Assembly (NCBI GenBank): GCA_035493195.1
Contig: DATJIM010000091.1
Coordinates: forward strand, 1-35,097
Direction: 5' to 3'
Source: Schlegelella_A sp035493195
GTDB taxonomy: Bacteria > Pseudomonadota > Gammaproteobacteria > Burkholderiales > Burkholderiaceae_C
DNA length: 35,097 nucleotides
Below are positions 13,921-22,809 of the stretch, piece by piece. A model generated the notes under the pieces. It ran no database searches. It saw nothing but the letters and a program-made list of their open reading frames with translations, and was not told the DNA's origin. Each line of letters starts with the position of its first letter. The stretch's first letter is position 1. A program made the translations under genes and the position numbers.

Positions 13921-16691
13921 GGAACGCCGGCCGCCTCGGAGAGGCCGATCTCGCACGTCCGGCTGCTCGAGACGCCGCCGCTGCAGCCCGCCGGAATCGC
14001 GTTGCGCAGGTCGCGCAACGCGTGCTCGTTGAGCTCGGGGCGAACGAACCCGCGGTCGCCGGCGAAGCCGCAGCACTGCACCGCGTCGACGGTGACGATC
14101 GACTCGCTGCAACGGCGCGCGATCGCGACGAGCTTGTCGACGCTCGCCATCTTGCGCACGCTGCAGACCGGATGCACCGCGACCGCGCCACGCGCCGGCG
14201 CGATCGCGAGCCGCGGCAGCAGCGTGTCGTGGACGAAGTCGATGCTGTCGTGGATCGCAAGCGTGCCGCCGAGCGCCTTCTTCATCCGGAAGGTGCACGG
14301 ACTGGTGTCGAAAACGATCGGCCAGCGTCCGCCGTCGCTCGCCTCTTGCAGCGCCGCGGCGAGCGCGTCCGACTTCAGCGCCGCCGCGTCGGCGAGGCCC
14401 TTGCTTTCGAACGGCTGGCCGCAGCACAGGCCGTCGAGCGCGCGCGGATAGACGACCTCGAAACCGGCGCGGCGGAACAGCCGTTCGGCGACGACCGGCA
14501 GCGGCTCGGCGTCGCGGCCGCGCGGCGGGCCGAGGTTGCGCGCCGCGCAGCTCGGGAAGTAGACGACGCGCTCGCTCGTCGTCGGCGCGCGCGCCCGCGG
14601 AACGAAGCGGACCGGACGGGCGAGCTGCGGCGACCACTTCGGCAGCCGTCCCCCGGACGTCTTGCGCAACTCGTCGAGGCCGGCCTTCATCGCCGCCGTG
14701 CCGACAACGCCGTGCGCGAGGTCGGCGGCGGCGAGGCCGAAGCGAACCGCAGCCGTCGCCGCGCCGAAATTGCGTGCCGCGACGCCGGCGACGCCGCGAG
14801 CGAGCGGCCCGGCGCGGCGAGCGCGCAATGCCTTGGTGAGGAGCCCCGTCTCGATGCCGACCGGACACGACGTCGCGCACAGGCCGCACGCGGCGCACGT
14901 CTCGAGCCCCTGATAGTCGTAGAGCTGCTCGAGCTCGGCCGCGCGCTCGGGCTCGTCGCCCTTCGCCTCGAGCCGCGCGATCTCGCGCCGGGCGACGATG
15001 CGCTGGCGCGGCGACAGCGTCAGCCCGTAGGACGGGCACTTCGGCTCGCAGAAGCCGCACTCGATGCAGATGTCGACGAGCGGATCGGCGGCGGGCAGCG
15101 GCTTCAGGTTCGCGAGGTGGGCGAGCGGATCGGCGTTGAGGATGACGCCGGGGTTGAGCAGCCCATCGGCGTCGAACAGCGCCTTGATCCGGTGCATCGT
15201 CGCGACCGCCTGCGCGCCCCACTCGAGCTCGACGAACGGGGCGACGTTGCGACCGGTGCCGTGCTCGGCCTTGAGCGAGCCGTCGTACTTCGTCACGACC
15301 ATCGCGCACATCGCGTCCATGAAGCGGCGATATCGCTCGACCTCGGCGGCGCTGCCGAAGTCCTGGGTGAAGACGAAGTGGAGGTTGCCCTCGAGCGCGT
15401 GGCCGAAGATGATCGCCTGGCGATAGCCGTGCTCGCGGAGCAGCGTCTGCAGGTCGAGCGTCGCCGCGGCGAGGCGGTCGACCGGGAACGCGACGTCCTC
15501 GATGATCACCGTCGTTCCGGTCGGGCGCACCGCGCCGACGGCGGGGAACATTCCCTTGCGGACGTTCCAGAGCGCCGCCGCCTCGCTTGCGTCGGTCGCG
15601 AAGCGCAGCGGCCGTGCCAGCGCGAAGGCCGCGAGCGCGGTGGCGATCGCGTCGATGCGCACGGCGAGCGCGGCCGCGGTCGCGGCGCGCGTCTCGATCA
15701 ACAGGCCCGCGCCGTCGGCCGGGAGCGCCGCGAGCGCCTCGGGCATGCCGGGCTTGGCCTCGACCGAGCGCAGCGACGCTCGGTCGAGCAGCTCGACCGC
15801 GGCGACCGGAGTCGACTTCAGGCGCATCACCGCCCCGCATGCCGTCTCGAGGCGGTCGAAGAGGACGAGCGCGCTCGCCTTGTGCGCGTGCTCCTCGACC
15901 GTTCGATACGTGATCTCGCTGATGAAGCCGAGCGTCCCCTCCGAGCCGATCATCAGGTGCGCGAGGATGTCGATCGGATCTGCGAAGTCGACCAGCGCAT
16001 TGAGGCTGTAGCCGGTCGTGTTCTTGAGCCTGAACTTGTGGCGGATCCGGGCAGTGAGACCGGCGTCGGCGGACGTCTCGCGTGCGAGCTCGGCGAGACC
16101 ATCCAAGAGCTCGGGCCGCGTCCGCGCGAACTCCGCGCAGCTCGCCGCGTCGCGGGTGTCGAGGACGCTGCCGTCGACCAGGACGACGCGGATTCCGGCG
16201 AGTGTGTGGTAGCTGTTCTGCGCCGTCCCGCAGCACATTCCGCTCGCGTTGTTGGCGGCGATGCCGCCGACCATCGCGGCATCGATCGAGGCCGGGTCGG
16301 GGCCGATCTTGCGGCCGAGCGGCGCGAGCGCGCGGTTCGCGGCGGCGCCGATCACCCCCGGCTGCAGCGCCACGGTCGCGCCGTCGTCGGCGACGCGGAT
16401 GCCGCGCCAACCGTCGCCGAGCAGGACGAGCACCGAGTCGGTGACCGCCTGACCGGAGAGGCTCGTCCCGGCGGCGCGAAACGTCACCGGCGTGCCGAGG
16501 CGCGCGCAGCACGCGAGGACGCGGCGAAGCTCGGCCTCGTCGTCGACGACGACGACCAGCTTGGGGACGAGGCGATAGAAGCTGGCGTCGGTGCCCCAGG
16601 CGATCAGCCGCAGCGGATCGCAGACGAGGCGGTCGGCGGGCAGGAAGACGGCGAGCTGGTTGCGCAGCTGGCGATGAGCGTCGGGCAGCAT
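13836..16691 (-). CDS. dld: FAD and iron-sulfur D-lactate dehydrogenase (Dld-II type)
   Basis: This is a 951-residue fusion of a GlcD-like flavoprotein and a GlpC-like iron-sulfur part. The FAD-binding domain (about 30-220) has RAAGTSLSGQAVTD and IGPDPASIDAAMVGGIAANN. The substrate domain includes GHALEGNLHFVFTQDF and KAEHGTGRNVAPFVE. Near residues 540 and 597 lie [4Fe-4S] motifs CIECGFCEPKCP and CAACGLCATSCP. Two CCG-type motifs follow, CCGQPFESKG and CCGFAGDRGF. Layout and length match the respiratory D-lactate dehydrogenase described as Dld-II in Shewanella, which oxidises D-lactate to pyruvate and reduces quinone. Other 2-hydroxyacids are possible substrates. A GAGGA site precedes the ATG. 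Confidence 0.87.
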   Translation of the reverse strand: MLPDAHRQLRNQLAVFLPADRLVCDPLRLIAWGTDASFYRLVPKLVVVVDDEAELRRVLACCARLGTPVTFRAAGTSLSGQAVTDSVLVLLGDGWRGIRVADDGATVALQPGVIGAAANRALAPLGRKIGPDPASIDAAMVGGIAANNASGMCCGTAQNSYHTLAGIRVVLVDGSVLDTRDAASCAEFARTRPELLDGLAELARETSADAGLTARIRHKFRLKNTTGYSLNALVDFADPIDILAHLMIGSEGTLGFISEITYRTVEEHAHKASALVLFDRLETACGAVMRLKSTPVAAVELLDRASLRSVEAKPGMPEALAALPADGAGLLIETRAATAAALAVRIDAIATALAAFALARPLRFATDASEAAALWNVRKGMFPAVGAVRPTGTTVIIEDVAFPVDRLAAATLDLQTLLREHGYRQAIIFGHALEGNLHFVFTQDFGSAAEVERYRRFMDAMCAMVVTKYDGSLKAEHGTGRNVAPFVELEWGAQAVATMHRIKALFDADGLLNPGVILNADPLAHLANLKPLPAADPLVDICIECGFCEPKCPSYGLTLSPRQRIVARREIARLEAKGDEPERAAELEQLYDYQGLETCAACGLCATSCPVGIETGLLTKALRARRAGPLARGVAGVAARNFGAATAAVRFGLAAADLAHGVVGTAAMKAGLDELRKTSGGRLPKWSPQLARPVRFVPRARAPTTSERVVYFPSCAARNLGPPRGRDAEPLPVVAERLFRRAGFEVVYPRALDGLCCGQPFESKGLADAAALKSDALAAALQEASDGGRWPIVFDTSPCTFRMKKALGGTLAIHDSIDFVHDTLLPRLAIAPARGAVAVHPVCSVRKMASVDKLVAIARRCSESIVTVDAVQCCGFAGDRGFVRPELNEHALRDLRNAIPAGCSGGVSSSRTCEIGLSEAAGVPYESILCLVERCSAATSVASPAGAAAVA

Positions 16692-16715
16692 GGCGCGTCC
16701 TCGCTGGGTGGGGCG

Positions 16716-16757
16716 ACTCTAGTCAGCGCCCTGCGGCCGCCGCTTGACGCAGATCAG
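16716..16757 (-). promoter_or_regulatory. Putative Fnr-activated promoter of dld
   Basis: TTGACGCAGATCAG (16744-16757) fits TTGAY-N4-RTCAR completely. On the minus strand TAGAGT (16721-16716) is a 4/6 match to the -10 consensus. The predicted start at about 16709 puts the palindrome centre at -41.5. The leader to the ATG is then about 18 bases and contains GAGGA. Confidence 0.5.
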
Positions 16758-16774
16758 AACGCGCGCGGCCGCGG

Positions 16775-16816
16775 TCGACGCTCGTCAAGGGAGCACGCGC
16801 GTCCCCCGCATACAGT
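16775..16816 (+). promoter_or_regulatory. Putative Fnr autoregulatory site and -10 element for fnr
   Basis: TCGACGCTCGTCAA (16775-16788) is a near-complete Fnr palindrome. TACAGT (16811-16816) is a 4/6 match to a -10 element. The implied start, about 16823, places the palindrome centre at -41.5 and leaves almost no leader before the ATG at 16824. This spacing suggests positive control by Fnr or a relative. Repression remains possible. Confidence 0.45.
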
Positions 16817-16823
16817 GCCTCCG

Positions 16824-17588
16824 ATGAGCTCGACCCATGGCAGCCTCAGCCCCAGCCCATTCCGTTCGCTGCACGCGGCCAAGTGCCAGGTGCACTGCTC
16901 GAGCTGCAACCTGCGCGAGATCTGCCTTCCGGTCGGGCTGACGCGCGAAGAGCTTGAGCGCATCGAGCATCGTCTCGTCGTCGCGCAGCGCAAGGTCACG
17001 CGCGGCGCTACGCTGTTTCGCGCCGGCGACCGCGCCGACGCGCTCTTCGCCGTGCTGACGGGATTCTTCAAGACCTTCGTGCGCTCGCATCAGGGCGAAG
17101 AGCAGATCACTGGCTTCCAGATGGCCGGCGAGCTGATCGGCCTCAGCGGCATCGACTCCGGCGTCCACCAGGTCGACGCGGTCGCGCTCGAGGATTCGCA
17201 GGTCTGCGTCGTTCCCCTCGTCGAGCTCGAGGCGCTCGAGCGCGAGGTGCCGTCGCTGCAGATGCGCTTCCACCAGGTGATGAGCCACGAGATTGCGGCC
17301 AGCCACCAGGCGATGCTGCAGCTCGGCAGCATGCACGCCGAGGAGCGCGTCGCCGCGTTCCTGCTCAACCTGATGCACCGGCTCGCGGTGCGCGGCTTCT
17401 CGGCCACTTCGCTGCTGCTGCGGATGAGCCGCGACGAGATCGGCAGCTTTCTCGGCCTGACGCCCGAGACGGTGAGCCGCACCCTGTCGGCGTTCCAGGC
17501 CAGCGGCCTGCTCGTCGTCCGCCAGCGCCTGATCGAGGTGAGTGACGCGATCGGCCTGCAGCGCGTGCTCGACGGCGCGCCCGCATAG
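16824..17588 (+). CDS. fnr: Oxygen-sensing transcription regulator Fnr/Anr
   Basis: The 254-residue protein has the cysteine spacing of E. coli FNR: C21-x3-C25-x2-C28-x5-C34 (AKCQVHCSSCNLREICLPVG) plus C128 in DSQVCVVPL. The last four equal E. coli C20, C23, C29 and C122, which hold the oxygen-labile [4Fe-4S] cluster. A beta-roll domain, a dimer helix (about 150-178) and a helix-turn-helix follow. The recognition helix ETVSR (215-219) has the Glu, Ser and Arg that read TTGAT half-sites. It should dimerise and bind DNA when oxygen is scarce. It is divergent from dld, with one Fnr-like site placed for each gene. The ATG at 16824 is chosen because it gives the full N-terminal cysteine region. 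Confidence 0.95.
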   Translation: MSSTHGSLSPSPFRSLHAAKCQVHCSSCNLREICLPVGLTREELERIEHRLVVAQRKVTRGATLFRAGDRADALFAVLTGFFKTFVRSHQGEEQITGFQMAGELIGLSGIDSGVHQVDAVALEDSQVCVVPLVELEALEREVPSLQMRFHQVMSHEIAASHQAMLQLGSMHAEERVAAFLLNLMHRLAVRGFSATSLLLRMSRDEIGSFLGLTPETVSRTLSAFQASGLLVVRQRLIEVSDAIGLQRVLDGAPA

Positions 17589-17597
17589 ACGCGTCGG

Positions 17598-19232
17598 CTA
17601 GACGTCCTCGGGAACCATCTCGATCGCGCCGCACGGGCATTCGGCGACGCAGACGCCGCAGCCCTTGCAGTAGTCGTAGTTGAAGGCGAAACGGTTGCCG
17701 GGACCGAGCTTGACGACGGCGTTGTCGGGACAGACTCCGTAGCAGTTGTCGCACTCGAAGCAGTTGCCGCAGCTCAGGCAGCGGCGCGCTTCGAACAGCG
17801 CGTTGTCCTCGGTGAGGCCGCCCTGGACCTCGTCGAAACTGCTTGTCCGCCTCGCCAGGTCGAGCTGTGGACGCACCGTCTTCGGCGCGTCGCTGTAGTA
17901 CCACGGGTTGAGCCGCTCGAAGGTCGCCGGCGCGTGCTTCGCCGTCGGCGCGAGCTTGACGCCGCGCAGCCACGCGTCGATGTGGCGTGCCGCCTTCTTG
18001 CCATGCCCGATCGCGACGGTGACGTTGCGCTCGGCGGGGACCATGTCGCCGCCGGCGAAGAGTCCGGGATACGACGTCATCATCGTCTCCGGGTCGACGC
18101 GGACGACGCCATCCTCGACCTGCAGGCGCGGGACGCGGTCGAGCAGCGAGAGGTCGACGTCCTGGCCGAGCGCGAGGACGAGCGAATCGGCGGCGAGCGT
18201 CTCGAACTCGCCGGTCGGCTGCGGGTGCCCCTTGGCGTCGAGCGCCATCTTCTCGATCTTGAGCATGCCGTCGTCGGCCTGCTTGATCGTCGAGAGCCAC
18301 TTCACCAGCACGCCCTCCTCGAGCGCCTCCTCGACCTCGAAGTCGTGCGCCGGCATCTTCTCGCGCGTGCGCCGGTAGACGATGATCGCCTCGGTCGCGC
18401 CGAGCCTTTTCGCCGTGCGGGCGACGTCGATCGCCGTGTTGCCGCCGCCGTAGACGACGACGCGGCGGCCGAGCTGCGGCGGCGCCTCGCCTTCCATCGA
18501 GCGCAGCACGGCGACCGCGTCGAGAATCCGCGCCGAGTCCTTGGCCGGGATATACGCGCGCTTGGCGATGTGCGCACCGACGGCGAGGAACGCCGCCGCG
18601 AAGCCGCCGTCCTTCATCGTCTGGACGATGTCGGTGACCTTGGTGCCGAGCCGCACCGTGACGCCGAGCTCGACGATGCGCTGCAGCTCGGCGTCGAGGA
18701 CGTCGCGCGGCAGCCGGTAGCGCGGGATGCCGAAGCGCATCATGCCGCCGAGCACGGGCCCGGCCTCGATCACGGTGACCGCGTGGCCGAGCCTGCGCAG
18801 GTGATACGCCGCCGCCATCCCGGACGGACCGGCGCCGACGATCAGCACGTGCTTGCCGGTCTCGTGCTCGGGCCGTACGAACCGCCAGCCCTGCTTGAGC
18901 GCCTCGTCGCCGAGGAAGCGCTCGACCGAGTTGATGCCGACGGCGTCGTCGACCTTGGCGCGATTGCACACGCCCTCGCACGTGTGATAGCAGACGCGGC
19001 CCATGGTCGCGGGGAACGGGTTGTCGCGCGTTAGGTGGCGCCACGCCGCCTCGTAGCTGCCGCTCTCGGCGTGGTAGAGCCAGCCCTGGATGTCCTCGCC
19101 GGCCGGACACTCGGCGTTGCACGGCGGCAGCCGGTCGACGTAGACCGGCCGCTCGGTGCGCCACGATCCGGTCTTGTTGGCGAGCGACGACCCCGGCTCG
19201 AGCGTGATCGCGAACGGCTTGGTCATCGTCAT
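17598..19232 (-). CDS. GltD-like NAD(P)H oxidoreductase fused to a ferredoxin domain
   Basis: The 544-residue protein resembles the glutamate synthase small subunit. Its N-terminal cluster region has CNAEC (38-42) and CYHTCEGVC (81-89). An FAD Rossmann motif GAGPSG (133-138) and a second nucleotide motif VVYGGGNTAIDVA follow. The last 70 residues form a two-[4Fe-4S] ferredoxin-like tail, CLSCGNCFECDNCYGVCP and CKGCGVCVAECP, like the delta subunit of 2-oxoacid oxidoreductases. It overlaps porB by ATGA and ends nine bases from the convergent fnr gene. With no separate delta subunit here, it probably joins pyruvate oxidation to NAD(P)+ reduction. A role as glutamate synthase is unlikely, since no large subunit is present. 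Confidence 0.9.
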   Translation of the reverse strand: MTMTKPFAITLEPGSSLANKTGSWRTERPVYVDRLPPCNAECPAGEDIQGWLYHAESGSYEAAWRHLTRDNPFPATMGRVCYHTCEGVCNRAKVDDAVGINSVERFLGDEALKQGWRFVRPEHETGKHVLIVGAGPSGMAAAYHLRRLGHAVTVIEAGPVLGGMMRFGIPRYRLPRDVLDAELQRIVELGVTVRLGTKVTDIVQTMKDGGFAAAFLAVGAHIAKRAYIPAKDSARILDAVAVLRSMEGEAPPQLGRRVVVYGGGNTAIDVARTAKRLGATEAIIVYRRTREKMPAHDFEVEEALEEGVLVKWLSTIKQADDGMLKIEKMALDAKGHPQPTGEFETLAADSLVLALGQDVDLSLLDRVPRLQVEDGVVRVDPETMMTSYPGLFAGGDMVPAERNVTVAIGHGKKAARHIDAWLRGVKLAPTAKHAPATFERLNPWYYSDAPKTVRPQLDLARRTSSFDEVQGGLTEDNALFEARRCLSCGNCFECDNCYGVCPDNAVVKLGPGNRFAFNYDYCKGCGVCVAECPCGAIEMVPEDV

Positions 19233-20248
19233 GCTGCGCTCTCTTCGTCGAGCAGCCGGAAGCGGCGGATGTTGCGGTCGGCGCCTTGTTGGATGCGCGC
19301 GAGCAGGTCGGCGCGGCCGTTCGCGCCGAACAGGTGCGCGAAGCGCTTCTGCGGCCTCAGGTACGCGTCGACGGGGACACGACGGCGGATCTTCGCGACG
19401 CGCGTGATCTCGCCGCGCTCGGCCTCGAACACCGGGAAGATGCCGGTCTCGCGCGCCAGCCGCGCGAGCTTGATCGTGTCGTGGCTCGCCGCGCCCCAGC
19501 CGAGCGGGCACGGCACGAGGATGTGGATGTAGCGCGCGCCGCGGATCGCCATCGCACGCCCGACCTTGGCCTCGAGGTCGTGGAGGTCGGCGACGGTCGC
19601 GGTCGCCACGTACGGGATCTCGTGCGCCAGCGCGATCATCGGCACGTTCTTGCCCTTGCCGAACTCGGCGCCGGGCGCGGCGCCGACCGCCGTCGTCGTC
19701 GCCGTGCGCGCCGCCGGCGGCGTTGCCGAGCTGCGCTGCACTCCCGTGTTCATGTACGCCTCGTTGTCGTAGCAGATGTAGAGGACGTCGTCGTTGCGTT
19801 CGAACATCCCGGAGAGGCAGCCGAATCCGATGTCGGTCGTGCCGCCGTCGCCGCCCTGCGCGATGACGCGGACGTCGCTCGCGCTGCGACCCGCCTTCAG
19901 CGCGCGCACGTGCAGCGCGGCGGCGATCCCGGTGCCGACCGCGGCGGCGTTGCCGAACAGCGAGTGGATCCATGGCAGCTGCCACGACGACTCCGGGTAC
20001 GGCGTCGAGAAGACCTCGAGGCAGCCGGTCGCGTTGGCGGCGATCAGCCGCTTCGACGTCGCGCGCATCGCCGCGTCGATCGCGTAGCGTGCGCCGAGCG
20101 CCTCGCCGCAGCCCTGGCATGCGCGGTGGCCCGAGTTGAGCGAGTTGCTGCGTGCCGTCGACGCCTGCACCGTGCGCAGCTCGGGCGACAGCAGGCGGTT
20201 GCCGACCGTGAACGTGCCGGTCTGGTAGAACTTGACTTGCTGGTCCAT
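19229..20248 (-). CDS. porB: Pyruvate:ferredoxin oxidoreductase beta subunit (TPP-binding)
   Basis: The 339-residue protein has the beta-subunit cluster ligands C44-QG-C47, C76 and C247 (VPCPLGWG). The thiamine diphosphate motif runs from GDGG (133-136) to DNEAYMNTG (N162). The segment FSTPYPESSWQLPWIHSLFG is typical of pyruvate synthases rather than 2-oxoglutarate enzymes. The subunit carries the TPP and one [4Fe-4S] cluster of the CoA-dependent decarboxylation of pyruvate. Its ATG overlaps the porA stop and its stop overlaps the oxidoreductase start, so the four por genes form one coupled unit. Confidence 0.92.
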   Translation of the reverse strand: MDQQVKFYQTGTFTVGNRLLSPELRTVQASTARSNSLNSGHRACQGCGEALGARYAIDAAMRATSKRLIAANATGCLEVFSTPYPESSWQLPWIHSLFGNAAAVGTGIAAALHVRALKAGRSASDVRVIAQGGDGGTTDIGFGCLSGMFERNDDVLYICYDNEAYMNTGVQRSSATPPAARTATTTAVGAAPGAEFGKGKNVPMIALAHEIPYVATATVADLHDLEAKVGRAMAIRGARYIHILVPCPLGWGAASHDTIKLARLARETGIFPVFEAERGEITRVAKIRRRVPVDAYLRPQKRFAHLFGANGRADLLARIQQGADRNIRRFRLLDEESAA

Positions 20249-21501
20249 CACGCGACCTTCGCGGCGACGGTGCCGACGTCGCGCAGCAGGTTCTCGGCGA
20301 TCGGGCCGCTCCTTCGCGTCCGTGCCTCGCGTTCGAGCTGGCGATCGACGATGCGCCGGTCGAGGTCGAGGAACGTCAGCGGCTCGAGCCGGTCGGCAGC
20401 CGCGTCGCCAAGCATCCGCTCGAGCGAGGCGCGCGTGATCGCGCGGCCGCCGAGGCCGGCGACGACGGTGTATCCGTGCAGGTGCAGGCCGGAGAGCGCG
20501 AGGCGAACGTCGGTCGAGACGACACCGCCGAGGCCGACGCAGAAGCTCTTCTCGACGACGACGACGCGACGCGCCCCCTGCAGCGCGGCGCGGACCGCTG
20601 CGAGCGGGAATGGCCGATACGACTGGATGCCGAGGACGCCGACGCGCATGCCGTCGTCGCGCAGCGCGTCGACCGTCTCCTTCAGCGTTCCGATCACCGA
20701 GCCGAGCGCGACGACGATCGTCTCGGCGTCGTCGCAGCGATAGCCGCGCACGAGACCGCCCGAGTCGCGGCCGAAGCGCGCCCCGAACTCGGCCGCGATG
20801 CGTGGGATGTGCTCGAGCGCGGAGAGCTGCTTGGCGTGGGCGAGATAACGCACCTCCATGAATGCCTCCGGGCCGACCATCGCGCCGATCGACACCGGCT
20901 CGTCGGGGTCGAGCACCTGGCGCGGCGCGTACGGCGGCAGGAATGCGTCGACCTCGGACTGCTCGGGGACGTCGACGCGCTCGACGGCGTGCGTCAGGAT
21001 GAAGCCGTCCATGCACACCATCACCGGCATCGACAGCTCCTCGGCGAGCTTGAACGCCTGGATGTGCAGGTCGAGCGCTTCCTGGTTCGTCTCGGCGTAG
21101 AGCTGCAGCCAGCCGCTGTCGCGCTGGCTCATCGCGTCGCTGTGGTCGTTCCAGATGTTGATCGGCGCACCGATCGCGCGGTTGGCGACCGTCATGACGA
21201 TCGGCAGCCCGAGCCCCGAGGCGTTGTAGACCGCCTCGGACATGAAGAGCAGGCCCTGGCTCGCCGTCGCGGTGTAGGCGCGCGCGCCGGCCGCCGACGC
21301 GCCGATCGCCACGCTCATCGCCGCGAACTCGCTCTCGACGTTGATGAACTCGCACGGCGAGAGCCGGCCGCTCTTCACGAGCTCGCCGAGGCCTTCGACG
21401 ATGTGCGTCTGCGGCGAGATCGGGTAGGCGCAGACGACGTCGGGACGGCAGAGGGCGACCGCCTCTGCGACGGCGTGCGAGCCTTCAGCTTGCTGGAGCA
21501 T
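20248..21501 (-). CDS. porA: Pyruvate:ferredoxin oxidoreductase alpha subunit
   Basis: The 417-residue protein begins with the alpha-subunit signature AYPISPQTHIVEGLGEL and FINVESEFAAMSVAIGASAA, followed by TATASQGLLFMSEAVY and GLPIVMTVANRA. This pyrimidine-binding half pairs with PorB to hold thiamine diphosphate. A C-terminal transketolase-like domain is present (VVVALGSVIGTLKETVDAL). The ATG at 21501 is chosen by homology; the frame is open upstream, and this start gives a 17-base overlap with porG. Confidence 0.92.
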   Translation of the reverse strand: MLQQAEGSHAVAEAVALCRPDVVCAYPISPQTHIVEGLGELVKSGRLSPCEFINVESEFAAMSVAIGASAAGARAYTATASQGLLFMSEAVYNASGLGLPIVMTVANRAIGAPINIWNDHSDAMSQRDSGWLQLYAETNQEALDLHIQAFKLAEELSMPVMVCMDGFILTHAVERVDVPEQSEVDAFLPPYAPRQVLDPDEPVSIGAMVGPEAFMEVRYLAHAKQLSALEHIPRIAAEFGARFGRDSGGLVRGYRCDDAETIVVALGSVIGTLKETVDALRDDGMRVGVLGIQSYRPFPLAAVRAALQGARRVVVVEKSFCVGLGGVVSTDVRLALSGLHLHGYTVVAGLGGRAITRASLERMLGDAAADRLEPLTFLDLDRRIVDRQLEREARTRRSGPIAENLLRDVGTVAAKVA

Positions 21502-22075
21502 CGGCGGCCTCGACGAGTGCGTGGCGGACGGCAGCGAACGCGGCGGTCGCGGCGGCCACGTTGCCGTCGGCGACCTTGCCACTGAACTTGTCGCGGATCG
21601 CGTGCGCGACCGCTTCGAGCGTCACGATGCGGGTCAGCGCGGCCAAGCCGCCGAGCAGCACCGCGTTCGGCAACGGCCGGCCGAGGTGCTGGAGCGCGAT
21701 TTCGGTCGCCGGCACGGTCAGCAGCCGCTCGCGGCGGAAGCGCTGCCCGATCTCCGCCAGGCCGAGCTCGTCGAAGCCGCGCCGGCTGTTGATGAGCACG
21801 TAGCCGTCGCGCCGAAGGCCCTGGAAGACGTCGACCTGGTGCAGCAGGGTCGGGTCCTGGACGATCAGCACGTCGGGCGCGACGATCGGCTCGCGCAGAC
21901 GGATCTCGCGATCGTCGATGCGGCAGAACGCGACGACCGGCGCGCCGGTGCGCTCGGAGCCGAAGCTGGGGAACGCCTGCGCGTGCCGACCCTGCTCGAA
22001 TGCGGCGATCGCGAGCAGCTCGGCAGCAGTGACGACGCCCTGGCCGCCGCGGCCGTGGAACCTGATCTGCAGCAT
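21485..22075 (-). CDS. porG: Pyruvate:ferredoxin oxidoreductase gamma subunit
   Basis: The 196-residue protein starts MLQIRFHGRGGQGVVTAAEL, the hallmark of gamma subunits of 2-oxoacid:acceptor oxidoreductases. It continues with QAFPSFGSERTGAPVVAFCR. The domain contributes to CoA binding and intersubunit contacts. GGGAGG before the ATG gives a good start. It is first in the gamma-alpha-beta-oxidoreductase order. Confidence 0.92.
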   Translation of the reverse strand: MLQIRFHGRGGQGVVTAAELLAIAAFEQGRHAQAFPSFGSERTGAPVVAFCRIDDREIRLREPIVAPDVLIVQDPTLLHQVDVFQGLRRDGYVLINSRRGFDELGLAEIGQRFRRERLLTVPATEIALQHLGRPLPNAVLLGGLAALTRIVTLEAVAHAIRDKFSGKVADGNVAAATAAFAAVRHALVEAADAPAS

Positions 22076-22118
22076 CGCGTTTGCCTCCCGTCGCTGCCGG
22101 CGTCTCCGACTGGCGCGA

Positions 22119-22160
22119 AGCGTAGGCAGCGACCGGAGTGCGCGGTTTGCGCCACGTCAA
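22119..22160 (-). promoter_or_regulatory. Putative Fnr-type site and -10 element for the por operon
   Basis: TTGCGCCACGTCAA (22147-22160) is an 8/10 Fnr-like palindrome. TACGCT (22124-22119, minus strand) lies at the class II distance and keeps the invariant T, A and final T of a -10 box. The predicted start is near 22112, about 37 bases before the porG ATG. Confidence 0.35.
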
Positions 22161-22215
22161 CGGCGGCCGATCGCGGGATCCATTGCATCGCGCGCCGAGC
22201 GATTGACGCTCGTCA

Positions 22216-22803
22216 CTAGCTCCGGGGCGGTGGTGCGACTCCGTTCGCCGCGGCGCGCCGCGCGGCACGACGCCGCGCTGCCATCTCGCGTCCCATCGCT
22301 TCTGCCTCGAGCGCGCCCGTCCGCGCGCGCGCAGCGGGATAGAGAAATGTTTCCTCGAGTGCGATGTGGTCGCGCGAGAGCGCCGAGAAGACGGTGACGC
22401 CGTCGCGCAGGAACGCGACGTCGTACCAGCCGTGGCCGCGCGCAATCGCGTCGAGGTGCGGCGCGAGCTCGCGCCAGTCCTCGTCGAGCCAGTGGTGGTC
22501 CTGCTGCAGGCGAAGGACGGTCTGCTCGGTCTCGGCGTTCGCGAGCAGCTTCGGAAACAGGTGGCGCTCCTCGTCCTCGTGGTGTTCGCGTGCGGTGATC
22601 GAGAAGTGGCGGACGACTTCGGCGGCGAGCATTCGGGTCTGCGCGTCGACGCCGCCGTCGATGCGGTCGACGATCGCCTCGAGCTTGTCGAGCGCTGCGA
22701 GCGTGCGGCGATGGCAGTCGTCGAGCACGCCGAACGCGCTCGGCGTCGCCGCGGCCGGCGCGCGGGATTCGCGCGATTCGGGTGGGGATGTGCGGTGGAC
22801 CAT
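22216..22803 (-). CDS. Hemerythrin-like HHE-domain protein
   Basis: The 195-residue protein has helices carrying the likely di-iron ligands: DDCHRRTLAAL, AREHHEDEERHLFPKL, LQQDHHWLDEDW and SRDHIALEETFLYPAAR. The histidine and glutamate spacing matches bacterial hemerythrin-like proteins that bind O2 or NO, or protect iron-sulfur proteins. A basic, low-complexity tail follows residue 160. Beside oxygen-sensitive pyruvate oxidoreductase and lut genes it may lower local O2 or NO (inference). The ATG has no upstream Shine-Dalgarno sequence. Confidence 0.85.
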   Translation of the reverse strand: MVHRTSPPESRESRAPAAATPSAFGVLDDCHRRTLAALDKLEAIVDRIDGGVDAQTRMLAAEVVRHFSITAREHHEDEERHLFPKLLANAETEQTVLRLQQDHHWLDEDWRELAPHLDAIARGHGWYDVAFLRDGVTVFSALSRDHIALEETFLYPAARARTGALEAEAMGREMAARRRAARRAAANGVAPPPRS

Positions 22804-22809
22804 GCGGGC

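Noticed and set aside
12528..17588. A 5-kb open frame on the plus strand through the HdrD-like and dld genes
   Set aside because: It is a product of very high GC content, which makes stop codons rare in alternate frames. Only its last 254 codons (fnr) are real. Long antisense frames over nuoD, mtrC and the lut genes were dropped for the same reason.
22203..22216. TTGACGCTCGTCAC, another Fnr-like palindrome
   Set aside because: It overlaps the end of the hemerythrin-like gene and has no -10-like hexamer at class II distance for porG. The 22147-22160 site fits better.
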